Shown here: piece after piece, positions 47,029 through 60,000 of the stretch
Position numbering within the stretch: position 1 is the first letter of the stretch
Layout: each line of letters begins with the position of its first letter
Position numbers and translations under genes: made by a program
The notes under the pieces: model-generated
Seen by the model: the letters and a program-made list of their open reading frames with translations, nothing else
What the model was told of the DNA's origin: nothing
Databases searched by the model: none
Origin: Ustulina deusta
Lineage: Eukaryota; Ascomycota; Sordariomycetes; Xylariales; Xylariaceae
Assembly (NCBI GenBank): GCA_023159155.1
Contig: JAJNNX010000074.1
Location: 1 to 64,000 of the forward strand
DNA length: 64,000 bases
Reading direction: 5' to 3'

Positions 47029-49020
47029 CCGGTCAGCTATGTAATGGTGAGCATTGTCTCAGGGTTGTCACAAGTAGCTCTATATTGATTGTATCTTTCT
47101 TCGAACACCAAAGTGCCTAGACCTTTCGCTCGTTGCCGCGACAATCTGCCACTGACTGCACCATTAAAGCGACCGACGTAGGGCGGAATTGAAGTTAGTT
47201 GAAGAGATTTGAATGTATAACCGATAATGCGATTTTATTGAACTCATCATGTAATTACCATTGGATACCCGAGATAAGCACTTCTCTTTTTGTGATCTAT
47301 AATACAATAGTGTGACACCCTTTCCATACTCCCAAGTCATGGCCGTAGAATACTGTGATACTGATATTAGCTCAGGTTCAAGCTTATATATCTGGTTGTA
47401 CAAATTATTAGCACACCCATTCAAAGTTTTGGCCACTCGGGTTAATCAAGTGAATCTCCTTGGCAACTGCCAGTCACTCGTTGGGCCGTCAACTATCTCG
47501 TGCCTCAGGTCTCTGGCGAGATGTCCTGCTATGCTATGAACGGTAGACCAGAAACAGCGTTCTGGTAGGTGAGAGTCTGCATCGCTGACTTATGGGCTAA
47601 ATCGGGCGACCCACACGGGGGCAGGGGTCCTGACATGTTGGCGAATCTACATGTATATTGGGCACACTATTATGTGTGGTCTCGCTGTTATTTTTATGGG
47701 AGAAAAGGGACGCTTTGATACCGCTGTGGCGCCTTCTCGGAAGCATCCGAATCATTAATTACTTCGAAACTAAAGAGCTTACATGATGAGTCGTGACCAA
47801 ACTCTCGTCACTCATCTTCATGAAGATTACCTCTGCTTACGTTCTAACCCCCCTGCCCTGCCTACAGTCGGACGGGTTATACCTACACATCGGTATGCCC
47901 TCCATAGCGCCGGCGCCTCCATAGGGGTTGGTTAATCATAGCTCCTAGACTATATTGCCACCAAACATGGCTCAGAGTGTGCGAGACATATCACTCGTCC
48001 CTCCATAGTGTTGAACACATGGTCAACATTATGCGTGCGCCGAAGTCCAAATGGCTAGAATACACCATGAACGAAAATATAGACCTAGTCGCAGAAATAT
48101 ATTTCCGAACTTTAGAAGCACCGTGGGAAAGATTCCGGGATGTGGATCACAGACGTGTGCCCGATTTCCCTTTACTAGAATACCTTCAAGTAATACCATT
48201 TGAACACGAAATTTGGCTTTTGCAAGCAAAAAATCTGGCAGAGTTCTCACGCAGTCTATCTTCCATACTACAACGGAATTGCCGAGGCCGGACACGACAC
48301 ACATCCGACACGGGCAACTCGCTGACTCAACTCGCTCCGCAACCTCACGGCGAGCGATATCATTGGCAGTGTGGACCCATTCACACTACTCTAGTGTCCT
48401 GGGTGGGCGACGGAGCCGAAGCCGAGGCCGGGGAGGAGCGGGGCCCGTATTCACAGATCCATTTGGTTGAGCTGGCCCATGTAGCTACAGGTAGCTGGCT
48501 TGGAGTCCAGGTGGGATCTGGTGTCACGAAAAGAGAAGGCCGCTTAAGGACCAGTGGGAGGATGATGTAGGAACCTGTGTCATATTCTGATGTGAAAAGC
48601 GGAGTTGTCAAAGAGATGGAGACTAATTGACAGGCGTCCACTGTGATCGGAATAAAATGGCTCCTGGTTAGAGGCTATGAACGTCCTAACCTACAGCAGT
48701 CTACCGCCAGTCCACCAAAAGAGTCATCAGAGAAGACATCCCATAGGGATGATATAATGACAGAGCCACGAGGATGACGTAACATCTTGAAGTATAAAGT
48801 GCGGGCGGTTTTTTGACTAGGATATATGGCTTCGCAGCCGCCGCGCACATACGCATAGCAACGGCTTACAGCGACAAGCCACCGTTATTAGCCACTACAC
48901 CTCCCCGCAATCGGGACCATGGTGGACGGACTACGGTTATAGATCCAGACCTAACCCCGCGCTGGCTGATGAGCGTGTACTTCGTCACATGAAACACAGC
49001 TTCATCTCAACTCACTCAAA
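47029..49020. other. Intergenic region, one doubtful frame
   Basis: A 197-codon frame at 47977-48570 on the plus strand begins protein-like ('KSKWLEYTMNENIDLVAEIY') but becomes compositionally odd after codon 100 and matches no family I know. I leave it unannotated as a gene. Nothing else recognised. Confidence 0.45.
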
Positions 49021-50110
49021 ATGGCTTCCCAGCTACAGAAAAGCAAATTGGCCTTCATTGGCGGTGGCAACAGTGAGTGATCTGTGTTTTTTTGCATTCC
49101 ATCCATCCATCCATCCATCTATCCATCCAGACCGAAAACCCCCCCGGTTTGAATTACCGGGCGCCTCATCACCCGTCCCCATGCCGATTTTAGCCCAAAG
49201 GAGCAACTGTTAACGCCAGATGATTTACAGTGGCGGCCGCCATCATCGGCGGTCTCTCGGTGAAAGGCATCGACAAGCAGAACATCTGCGTGTCGGAGCC
49301 ATGGGAGGTCAACCGCAACAAGATGAGCGCAATTGGGGTGCGCACGACCGAGTCCAATGTCGAGGCTTCGCGAGACGCAGACCTCCTCGTCATTGCCGTC
49401 AAGCCCCAGGTTACCAAGGTTGTGTGCCAGGAGCTGGCCGGCGCGTGGGCGCAGCGCTCCACGACGCCTTTGATCGTCTCTATCGCTGCGGGCATCACGC
49501 TGGCTAGCATGCGGGAGTGGCTGACGCTCGCTGACGGACGTGTCCCTCACATCGTGCGTGTCATGCCAAACACGCCGGCTTTGGTGGGCGAGGGTGCATC
49601 GGGTCTATACGCCGACGAGGGTGTATCCTCGTCTGAGAAGGAACTAGCCGCCGCGCTCCTCGCAAGTGTCAGTAGAGAAGCTGAGTGGGTAGATCGCGAA
49701 GAGCTCATTGACGTGGTTACGGGACTGTCTGGTAGGCTACTCAATTCTCTCCCCTCGCTCCCCCCCCTTCGTGCGTTTTCCTCCATTCTGACAACACTTT
49801 TTAAGGATCCGGCCCCGCCTACTTCTTCGCCCTGGTCGAGCACTTGATCGAGAGTGGCACGAAGCTAGGACTTACCAAAGAACAGGCCACTCGGTTGGCG
49901 AAGCAGACGTGTCTAGGCGCCGGCAAGATGCTCACCGAGTCGACGGAGGAACCGGCGCAGTTGCGGAGAAATGTGACAAGTCCCAACGGCACCACGGCTG
50001 CCGCGCTGGAGAGCTTCGAGGCGTCCGGCTTCAAGGACATTGTGGACAAGGCCGTCAAGGCCGCAACCAGCCGGGCCGAGGAGCTGGGAATTACCCTGGG
50101 CAAGGCATAA
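49021..50110 (+). CDS. Pyrroline-5-carboxylate reductase (P5CR, proline synthesis)
   Basis: Exons 49021-49072, 49231-49731 and 49806-50110 give 285 residues; introns are 158 bp (GTGAGT...TACAG) and 74 bp (GTAGGC...TTAAG). The Rossmann motif GGGNMA is rebuilt across the first splice (residues 14-19). The P5CR signature is rebuilt across the second: 'GLSGSGPAYFFALVEHLIES'. Further on, 'QTCLGAGKML' and the 'NVTSPNGTT' block are diagnostic. The enzyme reduces pyrroline-5-carboxylate to proline with NAD(P)H, last step of proline synthesis. The length is normal. The first intron carries a CCAT microsatellite. Confidence 0.96.
49099..49129. repeat. (CCAT)n microsatellite in P5CR intron 1
   Basis: About seven CCAT units with one interruption (CTAT) in the first intron of the P5CR gene. 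It explains the unusual 158-bp intron length in part. Confidence 0.85.
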
Positions 50111-50477
50111 ATCGTTAGTCTCAATCTCTGCTCTTTCGAAAAGTTAATAAATTGTAAATCACAATGTGTACAACAATCACACTGGAGAGTGGAGACCCGT
50201 CAAAGTGGTGAAATGTTTTTTTGTTTTTTTTGTTTAGGCTCATCATAATGGACAGCGAGCATTCAGTGGCCTTGCCTGTGAATGTTGTTGTTGCCCTCAT
50301 TCCTGTTATTACCACCGTTGTCATTGCCACGCACAATCGAGTGCTTAGTAGCAAGCTTCTCTAGGCCCATTCCCCATCTCGCCCTTGCCATATCCCCGCC
50401 GCAGCATTCTTCTCGCCAACTTGACCTCACTCGACTAAGTCCGGAAGGTGCTCATTGGCCTAGGGCAAAGTCTCCTT
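50111..50477. other. Convergent intergenic region
   Basis: Lies between the P5CR stop and the minus-strand zinc-finger gene stop. It contains T-rich runs near 50216-50236; no gene. Confidence 0.5.
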
Positions 50478-51079
50478 TCACGCCTCTGGGTGATCTCGGA
50501 TCAGGTGCTTGTTCCGCATCTCGATATTGATACAGATCTTGTCGCACTTGGTGCAGGGCGTCGGATTGTGTGCCATTCGTCTCAGATATGCCGAGCCCTT
50601 GACTGGATCCTGGGGGTGCATCTTCGAATTATGACACTTGATTAACTTCTTCACGTTTTTCATCTTGCCGCCGCAGATGTTGCAGCAGTATTTGCCACTC
50701 TTCACTGTGCCGCTTGCGTTAGCCGGGGATGTCTGCGGAATCTAATAGAATGGTGTAATGCGGAGATGGACAAATACTTACGGACAACTCCATCAGCTTC
50801 CTCGCAATCAGGGCTCTGGTTCGGATCGACTTTGTTCTGTTCATCCTTGCTATTTTTAACAGCGGCTAGTCGCTTCCTGCTTCTAGAAGCGCGTTGTCGT
50901 TCAGCTGCGAGGAGTCTTTTGGTATCCTTGGGATCACGGGGAAGCGTCGGCTGTATGGTTAGAAGGGGTGTCCGCCCATTCGCGAGGCGCTTGGTTGGAT
51001 TAACCTCGCTTTGGTCCTGGTCGTTATGAATAGGCGCTAGGCTCTTTGTGGGCAAGGGTTTCCGCTCAATTGATGCCAT
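50478..51079 (-). CDS. Small C2H2 zinc-finger protein with a basic region
   Basis: Minus-strand exons 51079-50782 and 50704-50478 with a 77-bp intron (GTAAGT...CACAG) give 174 residues. The splice acceptor was chosen because the nearer AGs put the frame into a stop. The N-terminal half is polar, with a strongly basic stretch 'KRLLAAERQRASRSRKRLAA'. The C-terminal exon encodes two zinc-finger-like units: C-x2-C-x13-H-x4-H (CNIC...HNSKMH) and C-x2-C-x12-H-x4-H (CTKC...HLIRDH). It is probably a nuclear DNA- or RNA-binding protein. No named family was recognised. An alternative is two unrelated small frames, but phase and splice sites fit well. Confidence 0.65.
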
Positions 51080-52645
51080 CTTATTGGGAGGCGCGATGGT
51101 TACGTGCGAGTGGTATATACCATGTGAGTGCTGGTTGAAGGAGAGGGATCAGGGAAGGCGAGATGTGTCGAGTGGGTGTAGAATTGGGAAGACTTGTGTG
51201 TAGACTTCAGGTCTCGGATTCAATGTTGTTTGCTTCCCGCTAGAGGAATTGCGCCATTGAGAATGGCTACAGATTTCGCGGGCACTCTATTGAATGTTCG
51301 CTTTTGCCATGTCCCGGGTAACACACAACCTTGCTGTGGTAACGAGGAACAAGGTATCAAGTACTGTACTGTACAGAAAGCTAGAGCATCAGGGAGCCTT
51401 ACCGTGTATCGGCTAGCCCGATTCCCATGACGGCCACCATTCTCCTATAATTAGCATTAACAGCATAGAGAAAAGGCATCCGCCAGTTGTGAAATCAGCT
51501 GTAGACAATTTTATTGAGAGAGGAAACAAAATGAGACATGTCAAGCTCCACGATACCTCAATGGAATACATTAATGAAGGTTGTCTAATCTACTAATTGC
51601 AGCAAAAAGGTTCGCCAAAGCTCCAGGAAGTCGTGTGCCCAGCTTGATAACGTTCTACTTTTGCTCCCAGATGTAGAGTGGTATTATTGCACTTCAGTTC
51701 TATTACATGATAACAACCAGTACCGACAGTCCTTCGAGTTTCATATGTTATAATAATTACACCGCACGCAGCTAGGCAGGAGGTATTATTCCGTTGGCCT
51801 TCTAGCTAGGTTGAAAGATATCCTGATAATGTCAATATATTTCGAGCACAAGACATGACTTGCAGTCAAGTTCTGGTTTTGCACAAGTGAGCGTTAGCCG
51901 GGAGATCTGATGGCGCCAGGGTAGGAGGCATTGTAGCAGAGCCGCACCTAATAGTCGGTACCTGGATAGCTTCCACATCGCTTACCGATGTTTTATTAAA
52001 GTACACCTATATCTACATAATCTCACCAGATTAAGCCGTAATGCAGCCCATAACACATTATCATGATGATAACACCAAGTCGTCGTATTGTAGCAGGTAG
52101 TTCTATGTGCAAAGGGGCACGGTTCCAATACTCCAACAGTGCCCCATGCTGCCACCCAGCAGTAGATGAACTCCGACGAGACAATTGGACAAGGATGTTC
52201 CCCAGGATATAGCTCCAACAGTGGCTCCGAATCTAGGGGCGGCTATATCCGAAGTTGTTGCTAGTACTAGAATGCTAGATGATTAGGTAGCTAAGTAGGT
52301 AAGTACTAGATAAGTAGGTACTTAAGTAGGTACCATGACTCCACAACACAGCAGCAGAATGGAGCCAACAGCATGCTTATACTGAGGTTATAGGTGCTGG
52401 GACAATAGGGACCGATTCCATTTGTTTTGTCCCAATGTGGAAGCCGCACCGGATCTCGTAGTTTGGGCTGTCAATGGCGACAATAGGCACCGACACCGGC
52501 CGACATGCCGGCGTTGGGACCGGGCAAAAAACACATGGCCGAGCCTGCATTCTTTTCTTGGCCCTCTCCATGCTGACGGTGACGCAACGCTCTTCAACTT
52601 CTTTTCCGACAACCACAGTTGTTGTTTCCCCAGCGGCCGCCCACC
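51080..52645. other. Intergenic region between divergent genes
   Basis: No gene recognised in 1.57 kb. The last 400 bp hold a CCTA/TAGG-type repeat cluster and the probable promoter of the MFS gene. Confidence 0.5.
52277..52333. repeat. TAGGTA/AAGTAGGTA repeat cluster
   Basis: Short, imperfect repeats of 'aagtaggta' and 'taagtaggtac' lie about 320 bp upstream of the MFS gene. They belong to the same word family as the clusters near 18040, 19830, 27850 and 28150. Confidence 0.6.
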
Positions 52646-54159
52646 ATGTCTACGGCCACCAAGTCGATCCGTTGGTTCTACCATGAATTCGGCCTTGCCT
52701 CAGTGCACGCGACCGGGCGCAACGCCTACCTCATCATCCTCGCCAGGACCTGTCGCATGTTTGCCTACGGCACCAATTCTCTGGTTCTAGGTCTGCACGC
52801 CATCCTCCGGCCCAAGCCATCCCGCTGCAGTGCATTAATGCGTCGTCTGTAGCCATCTTCTTTTCCGCGCTCGGCGTTTCCGACAGCCACATTGGTCTCT
52901 TTATGACCCTGACACTCGTCGGAGATGTCTTCCTCGGGACTCTGCTTTCGCTCGTGGCCGATCGTATTGGCCGACGACGAGTGCTGATGGCTGGGTCGGT
53001 CCTCATGGTCACGAGCGGCGTGATATTCGCCTTTTTCGAGAACTTCTGGATACTACTGCTTGGCGCCATCGTCGGAGTCATCAGCGTCACTGGTGGGGAC
53101 TTCGGCCCATTCCGAAGCATAGAAGAGTACGTATCGCCAAGCCGTCACCGAAGACCCAACAAATCCTCACACAGTGCTAGGTCCATCTTATCACAACTCA
53201 CGACCCCGTCGACGAGATCCGACGTGCTTGCCTGGCACGTCGCAACCCCCTTGATCGGCTCGTCGGTTGGAAGCGAAGTCTCTGGTCGGATCCTCCACTG
53301 GCTTCAGAGCAAGGATGGGTGGTCCGACGTCGACTCGTATCATACTCTTTTCTGGATCTACGCAGGAATGGGCTTCGTGAATATCGCTCTCGTTCTTCTA
53401 CTGACCAATGCATGCGAGTTACAACCGCCTGACAGCAGTTACACGCAAATCCCGCAGACAGAGACTGAGATCAGAGATTCAGAGGAGAGTCTCAATACTC
53501 CCGCACCGGAACCAGTTGATGTTCCGACAGAGAAGTCCCATCCACTGGTAAAAGCCTGGACTTGGTTTTCCGACCGTCTGGGACAGATCTCGCGCCAAAC
53601 AAGATCCACCATGTACAAATTATGGTTTCTACTCGCACTTGACTCGTTTGCTGACGGCATGGTGCCCTACTCACTGACAAACTACTACCTCGACATCACT
53701 TTCCACCCATTAAAGTCTACGCTCGGCGATGTGACTTCAGCTAGCTACTTCCTCGGCGCACTAGGAGCAACGCTTGCCGGGCCTTTAGCGAAGAACATCG
53801 GCCTCATCAATACAATGGTCTTTACTCACATTCCTTCCTCGGTTGCCGTTCTTGTGTTCCCCTTCCCATCTCAGTTCTGGATGGCCGGTGGCCTTCTACT
53901 GATCAGGGCAGCTTTGAACAGCATGGATCAGGCACCTCGCACTGCTCTCATCGCCGCAGTAGTAAAGCCCGAGGAGCGGACAGCAGTCATGGGAATTACC
54001 AGCACAATAAGGACCTTGGCCGCAATGGCCGGGCCGTCCGTCACTGGAATATTGGCTTCAAATCAGCACTTCTGGGTTGCGTTTGTCGCCGCTGGTGTCT
54101 GCCGGTTAGCCTATGACTTTGGTCTGTATGGGCTATTCATCAACATGAAACTCTATTAA
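52646..54159 (+). CDS. MFS transporter
   Basis: Exons 52646-52790, 52853-53126 and 53181-54159 give 465 residues. The first intron is 62 bp (GTCTGC...CTGTAG). The second is 54 bp (GTACGT...GCTAG) and in frame, so translation through it stays open; I call it an intron because removal yields 'RSIEESILSQLTTPSTRSDV'. Around 11-12 membrane segments are visible. MFS motif A appears between helices 2 and 3 ('ADRIGRRRVLMAG'), and a polar central loop of about 90 residues (roughly 185-270) separates the halves. Family type: fungal general-substrate MFS, likely plasma membrane or vacuole; the cargo is unknown. The ATG has a good Kozak context (CCCACCATG). Confidence 0.88.
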
Positions 54160-55167
54160 CATGAAACGCTACCGATGGGATTGGCGACAGGAGATCCTGT
54201 TAAAGGAGGGGTATCAGAAGAGGAGATGAAGCTAGGAAACATCTTTTCTTTGCATGGCTCTATCATTGATGGTCCGGGAAGAAATTCCACAGACCGCTTC
54301 AGCAGTGAGCTGTAAGAAGACCGCATTCAGGCATTGAGAAGTGGTAGATGCCACGTCACGGTTTGTCGACCGATGGCATAGGTAGTTGCCACCCATATAC
54401 GCGGGATGTCCGCCGCGTCCCGGACCCCATCCCTTACCTTAATATGAGTTCAGTCCCTAAAATGCTAGAATATATGAATTCCAATTCGTCACTCATGGTC
54501 CGCTGTCTCGATTTACTCTGATCAAGAGCAATGGAATTATAGAAAAGGGTTGCACTCAGAATCGTCGGGATCGCTTCTAGATATTCTGTTCTACTTGATA
54601 CGAGTACTGGAGGATGATTTGGCAAATCAAAATAATATCCGTACATGAAACTCTACAGGTTGGCTGAAACATGTATCCAAAGAACATATTTGCTGGTAGA
54701 GTTACACTCGGTGGCTAGGTTCGTGGCTTATATATTAAATCGCACGGGCCTCTGTATCTCCCCGGAAGACGTGTGTGTATGAGCAACTTATCGCGCGTCT
54801 GTATACCAGCATTACTGAGCTTCGAACTCTCTGTCTAGGTTTGGGTTATATCCTAGAAAGTGGCCGGATCCATGCTGTGAGAATTGCCCACAAATAAGGT
54901 CAGGCACAACGAGCATCTGTCAGAAGTTTTCGCGGAAACAACTTCACGAGGGCTGATGATCATGATGGATTCTCCAAGTGTCATCGCGACACCAAGATTC
55001 AAATTGCATTGAGGGTTTTTGTGTGGAACATGAAAGGTTGGCATGGATAGAATTATTCTTTACATAACGTGTCTAGAACCACTCCACTTCCATGCTCTAC
55101 GAGAGCTTCTTTGTGTACTCTGTTTTTTTTCTCTCGCAGGTGTTGAACAGAAAGCCCGAGAAAAATG
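54160..55167. other. Convergent intergenic region
   Basis: One kb between the MFS stop and the ceramide synthase stop. Small frames present are not protein-like. Nothing recognised. Confidence 0.5.
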
Positions 55168-56484
55168 CTATGCTCTCTCTCCTTTCGCATCCGCAGCCCC
55201 GTGGTGGTCATTCTCGTTGTCCTCGTCGTCGTCTTCGCGGTCATCCTTGGCAACGCCCAAAACGACAAAGCGGTACGCATTCCTCAAGAGGCAGCACAGC
55301 CAGAACAAGTTCAGCGCTTGCAGCGCCGCCAATAGCACGAAGGTGATGACGCTCGAGACCTCGCATTTGTACTGCCCGGCTTCCCAGTCCAGGATATACG
55401 GGCCGACGGTGCGGAACTCGGTGAGGATCGAGGCCAGGATCTTGAGGTTGATGTAATGGCGCAGATACACCCAAACCGCGATGCAGAGGGCGAAGTACGG
55501 GCCTTGTGCGGGACTGTCGATGTAGTTGAGGGATTTGGAGGTCTGGGGCACGGGTTAGTTTAGCCGGCACAAGCTGTCGAGGTTTATAGGAAGGGAGAAG
55601 ATTGGGGGGGGGGGGGGATAAAGGGCGACGGAAAGAGCGCGTCTTACAGCCAAGAAGAAATCACTGATGTCGTGCGTGACGTAGACGAGCACGCCCATCA
55701 TGGTGAAGTGGAAGCGGTAGCTGAGGGCGATCAGCGACACGGTGACGACGTGGTGGACGACGAGCTCCCTGAAATCCCTGCGCCGCGTCTCGAGCCCGAG
55801 GACCATGACGAGCGCCTGCTGCGCCCAGAACGCGGCCTGCACGAGGTAGTAGAACTTGGCCGCCGCGGCGTGCGTCGTGTGCGGATACGCGGCGTACATG
55901 CCGGCCGTCGAGAAATACCACGTCGGCGAGCGGTACATGACGTAGAGGCCGAGGGGCCCGACGAGCCCGGTGTAGAGGGCCACGTAGGCCTGCTCGTTGA
56001 AGCGGCCCTGTTTCCTGCGCGACGTGATGCCGAGGGAGACCGCGAGGGGCCGCAGAACCTCCTGCATGGCGAATTCCCGCGCGAAGAATAGCACGAGCGC
56101 GTAGAAACCCACGAAGGCAATGTCGCGCGGTCCCTTGCCATATTCTGGCGCCGCGAGGGTATCGGCAGTGTATCTGGCTTTGTAGGAGAGGAAGATGAGG
56201 GGGTGCGCGATGTTGGATTCCGTCGGGTGAAGGGCGTAAAGAGATAGTAATATGACGACAAGCACGAGAGGGATTTTCCATCTCCGAGCTTCCCTCGCTT
56301 GCTTATTCTTCCCTAGGGCCCTCCGTCGCTTGGCTGGACGACGTGAGCGTGTAGAGCGAACAGCATTGTCAAGTTTGTCGTCTCCGCCCCGCGATCCCGA
56401 GAGACGGCGTAGACGTAGATTTCGATTATTTCTGGTCGAGTGCAGTTGATCGACTGGATCGTCGATGATATTGCGAGACTCCAT
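55168..56484 (-). CDS. Ceramide synthase (Lag1/Lac1, TLC domain)
   Basis: Minus-strand exons 56484-55648 and 55542-55168, intron 105 bp (GTAAGA...CCCCAG), give 403 residues. After a basic N-terminus come a first membrane segment (~70-90) and the TLC domain. The Lag1 motif is intact: 'ELVVHHVVTVSLIALSYRFH' with the His pair, then 'THDISDFFLATSKSLNY' rebuilt across the splice. The tail is acidic, as in yeast Lag1/Lac1. The enzyme N-acylates sphingoid bases with fatty acyl-CoA in the ER, making (dihydro)ceramide. The intron contains a C14 run in the transcript sense. Several frames in both directions across 55661-56281 are shadows caused by high G+C. Confidence 0.94.
55604..55617. repeat. G14 homopolymer in the ceramide synthase intron
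   Basis: Fourteen G on the plus strand, read as C14 in the pre-mRNA, within the single intron of the ceramide synthase gene. Confidence 0.88.
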
Positions 56485-57069
56485 CGGGACGCCGTGTCTA
56501 GCAGACGCTCCGCCGGGAAATACAAGAAACTAAAGGGGTTGAATCGTAGGCATGTGGTGTCAAATCGGGGAACTGCGAGGAAGGAGCTTTGCCATCGATT
56601 TTGAAATTGAGTCTGGAGAAATTTAGCAGAACGACCGAGGCCAACTTTGAATATTGGATCAACGCGGCCCAAAAAAGCATGTACAACGCAAAGGTAATTA
56701 TTAGCAATGCGAAATAATAGAAGACGTTATATGCCGTTTCTGAAATCTGTGGATCGGAACCGGTCTCATCGGATTGCGGTGACGCGGGCCCCGCGGACTG
56801 CGCTTCTTCGTTAGAAACTCCTCCATAATATATCACGATAGGATAAAAGGGGCGAAAACAGAAAGAGGAAGAGAGAAAACATATCGTGAAGAGTAGTCTA
56901 GTGAGCGATCAAAATTATTGTTTAATGTTGATTTATGTTGACTCGTTGACCGGGTTCTAGAGCACCTATCGTGTGGCTAATATCTATTTGTGTATCCGGT
57001 GAAGGGGGAAGGACCAACCAGCATCTCCAATCCGGCGAGTATGATGTATAGGTTAGTGGCGAGCTACAT
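56485..57069. promoter_or_regulatory. Ceramide synthase upstream / Rad5 downstream region
   Basis: 585 bp. A minus-strand frame (56498-56836) ends 13 bases before the ceramide synthase ATG and contains a membrane-like stretch, but it has no ATG at its start. It is more likely 5'UTR or an upstream exon than a gene. Confidence 0.4.
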
Positions 57070-60000
57070 TTAACTCAATAAATCCTTAATATCCTCAATT
57101 CTCTGGAGCCTCTTCTCCTCATCTGTCATCATGCCTAACGATGTCGCGCTGACAGTCCAGAGTAATTAGTAGGGAAGTACTAGGATCATGGGTATGTAAA
57201 CAACTCACATAAACTTTTTGCGATCCTGGACTTTAAGCATACGCTCTTCCACGCTGTCCTTACAGATAAATCGATATACCTTGACTTCCGTATCTTGGCC
57301 CATTCGGTGAACCCGATCGATAGCTTGTGCTTCGATGGCAAAGCTCCACCAGGGATCCATCATATAAACACGCTTCGCTTGAGTTAGGTTGAGACCGACA
57401 CCACCAGCTCGTAAACTTAGTAACAAGATAGTGAATTTGTCGCACTCCGCAAACTGTTTCAGAATACTCGCTCGGGCCTTTTGGTTAATCGTACCATCGA
57501 GCCGAAGAAATTTCATGTTGGCTTTGGTAAGTGCGGGTTCAATCAGTGACATGAAAGACGTAAATTGACTGAAAACAACAGACTTCATTTGCGGGTGCTC
57601 CCGTCTTAGTTCTCGTAAGTGCTTCATCAATGATACTACCTTGGACGATGATTCATTAATACCTAGGCGCTGTAGGCTAATCTTAGGGGAGCTCTGAAAC
57701 GTGCTGACATCATCATCGTGTCGAACAACCTCGAATATGTCACGAGAGTTGAGTGGCTTGCGGCAATTGAAGCACCGAGGTGTCTCGTGTCGGTCTGTGT
57801 GGTGCTTCATGTAGTCCTGAAGACAGTTTTTGCAGGCTGAATGCCAACAGCCTGTAACTGTCTGATCCACCATAGGTTCTTCGGAACATATTGGGCATTC
57901 ATTAACCGCCTCATCACGGATTTGCTCAAGAACATGAGCCCCGAAAGCGTTGGCATCCTTGGCATCACCGGTGACCGCCGTGAACTGTTGGATTAAGGAC
58001 TGGAGGTCCATATCATCGCTCAATCCGGCCGCGGCGTCTGCTTCCGCACTAGCAAGCTCCTCTTCGGCAACGATGTCCTGGTTACGGACAAGTGTCGGAT
58101 GACAACAGGTCTGGCGTAAACGCAGAATCTGTGCGAATATAGTGGTATATGCCTTCATTACAGTCCCTTTCTCAATATTTGCGGAGAATGTGCGTTTCGC
58201 CTTGGCAAAAACATAGTCATATACAGCTCGCTCGGCCTGAGAAAGCTCAACATCAACGATTTCGATGGACTTAGGGGGTAACGAAACTAGACTAAAGCGA
58301 GGTTAGCGTATGGGCTTAGATTGAATTTCGGTGATTCTCACGGCTCTCCGCTGGGCGTTTTCATATCCTTCGTCCTTCTCATAACTAACGGCTCTAAGAC
58401 TGTTTGTACGACGTCAAGGGCACGCATGAAATCTTTCGACTCGAAAGGAGCAGTAATAAATGTGCGCCAGAACGAGAAATTATTCCAGGGCTCTACCCTG
58501 AGGAATCTGACTAGACTGAAGAGATCCTCGAGGCGGTTTACGATGGGGGTACCAGTTAGGATCCAGCGATGCTCTGTCGACAGTTCGTAACAAGCTTTAG
58601 CGGTTTTAGATTGCCTGTTCTTGATAGTGTGCGCTTCATCAAGTATAATGCGAAAGAAATTGAGAGAGAAAAGGCCCCTATGAGATTCCCTACCGCCTGG
58701 TCGTGAATTGATCTGCGAGTACTCTGACAGAACAACTCCATAGCTCGTGATTATAACGTCAGGGGCTGATGCTAAATTAGGCTCACGGCACAAGGCCTGC
58801 ATATTATCCATCTTGTCATTTCCGTAGTAAACAGTGCATTTAAGCGTTCCCTCTTTCGAGGCATTTTCTGCCTCACTTTGCCACTGCGCTAATAACGACA
58901 TAGGGGCGATCACCAGAGTCGTTTTAGGAGCAGAAGCAATGTTTTGAGAATTAGGCAATCGTTGTAGCGTCCTACACAAGCCATTGGTGGACTTGGCAGA
59001 CTGCTTTGGCTGATGCGTGGCCATTTCAGATTTGTGGGAATGGATAAGGCTTAGCATCTGGATAGTCTTCCCCAGACCCATCTCGTCAGCCAGGATACCT
59101 CCAAGACAGTGCTGTTCTTGGTAAGGGAAGTTTAGTGACATCTCGCCTGAGTAGGGATTGACATAGAAGTTGGCTTGCCCTTCAACCTGGGGCAACTCCT
59201 TGTCATCAACATCTTTGAGCGGCCACGTATACTCCTCCCACAATGGGTGCATAGAGGTTTCTCTGGCCTCATTCTTCTCATCTTTCTCCTTTGCCAGCAT
59301 CCAGTAGAGTGACTGTTTCTGGTACGGCCGCAGACTCATGGCAAAAGTATCAGCGGGCTCCGCCTCTGGAGTGTTGAAATCAAATGACTGCGCCTTTCGG
59401 TATAAGGCGTCTAGCTGGTCTTGTTCTAGCTCTTCCCCTTCTTCGGCATCGTCTGACTGTGAACCCGGTCTGTCTCTCGAGTTCAAGTTAGCAGAGAGTC
59501 AGTTTTCAAAGTACCAATGAAAACGCACCGACTACTGGACTGATGAAGTTTGCTCTTCTTCTCGGCCAGTTCAGCTGCGTCGAGAAGACCCTGTCTAGCG
59601 TTATTGGGTGAGGCCGTATTACTCTTTGTAGGCGCAAGATTGATCTCTTGAAACAGCCTCACGATACCCACTTGACGTAGGCGCAAATTTCTTTCCTCGG
59701 CTGATTCCTTTTCTTCATACAAGCCGGTCGAACGGTTGTCCGACAGCTCAAACCCGGAACCTTGAAACACGCTCATTTTCAGGAAGCAACGTAACTGGAG
59801 GAAAATGGTGTCGTTCGTTCGCAAGCGTTCCGGGGCGTATACGCAAGTGCCCTCAAACTTGCAGACATTCTGATCGATCAAGGATGAGATCCAGTTGGCA
59901 GCATCCTTGGCCAGTCTTCCAATCTCGGTGCCTTTGCTATCTGTAAAGCGCACAATGACATCGGATTTCCCAGACGCGGCGAGACGCATTCGCAAAGGAG

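Noticed and set aside
47977..48570. 197-codon plus-strand frame
   Set aside because: Half of it looks protein-like, but the C-terminal half is compositionally odd and no homology or splice context supports it.
55661..56281. Long overlapping frames on both strands in the ceramide synthase exon
   Set aside because: High G+C third positions open all frames; only the TLC-domain frame is real.
56498..56836. 112-codon minus-strand frame with a membrane-like segment upstream of ceramide synthase
   Set aside because: Starts with GTG, has no early ATG, and abuts the next start codon; more likely leader sequence.
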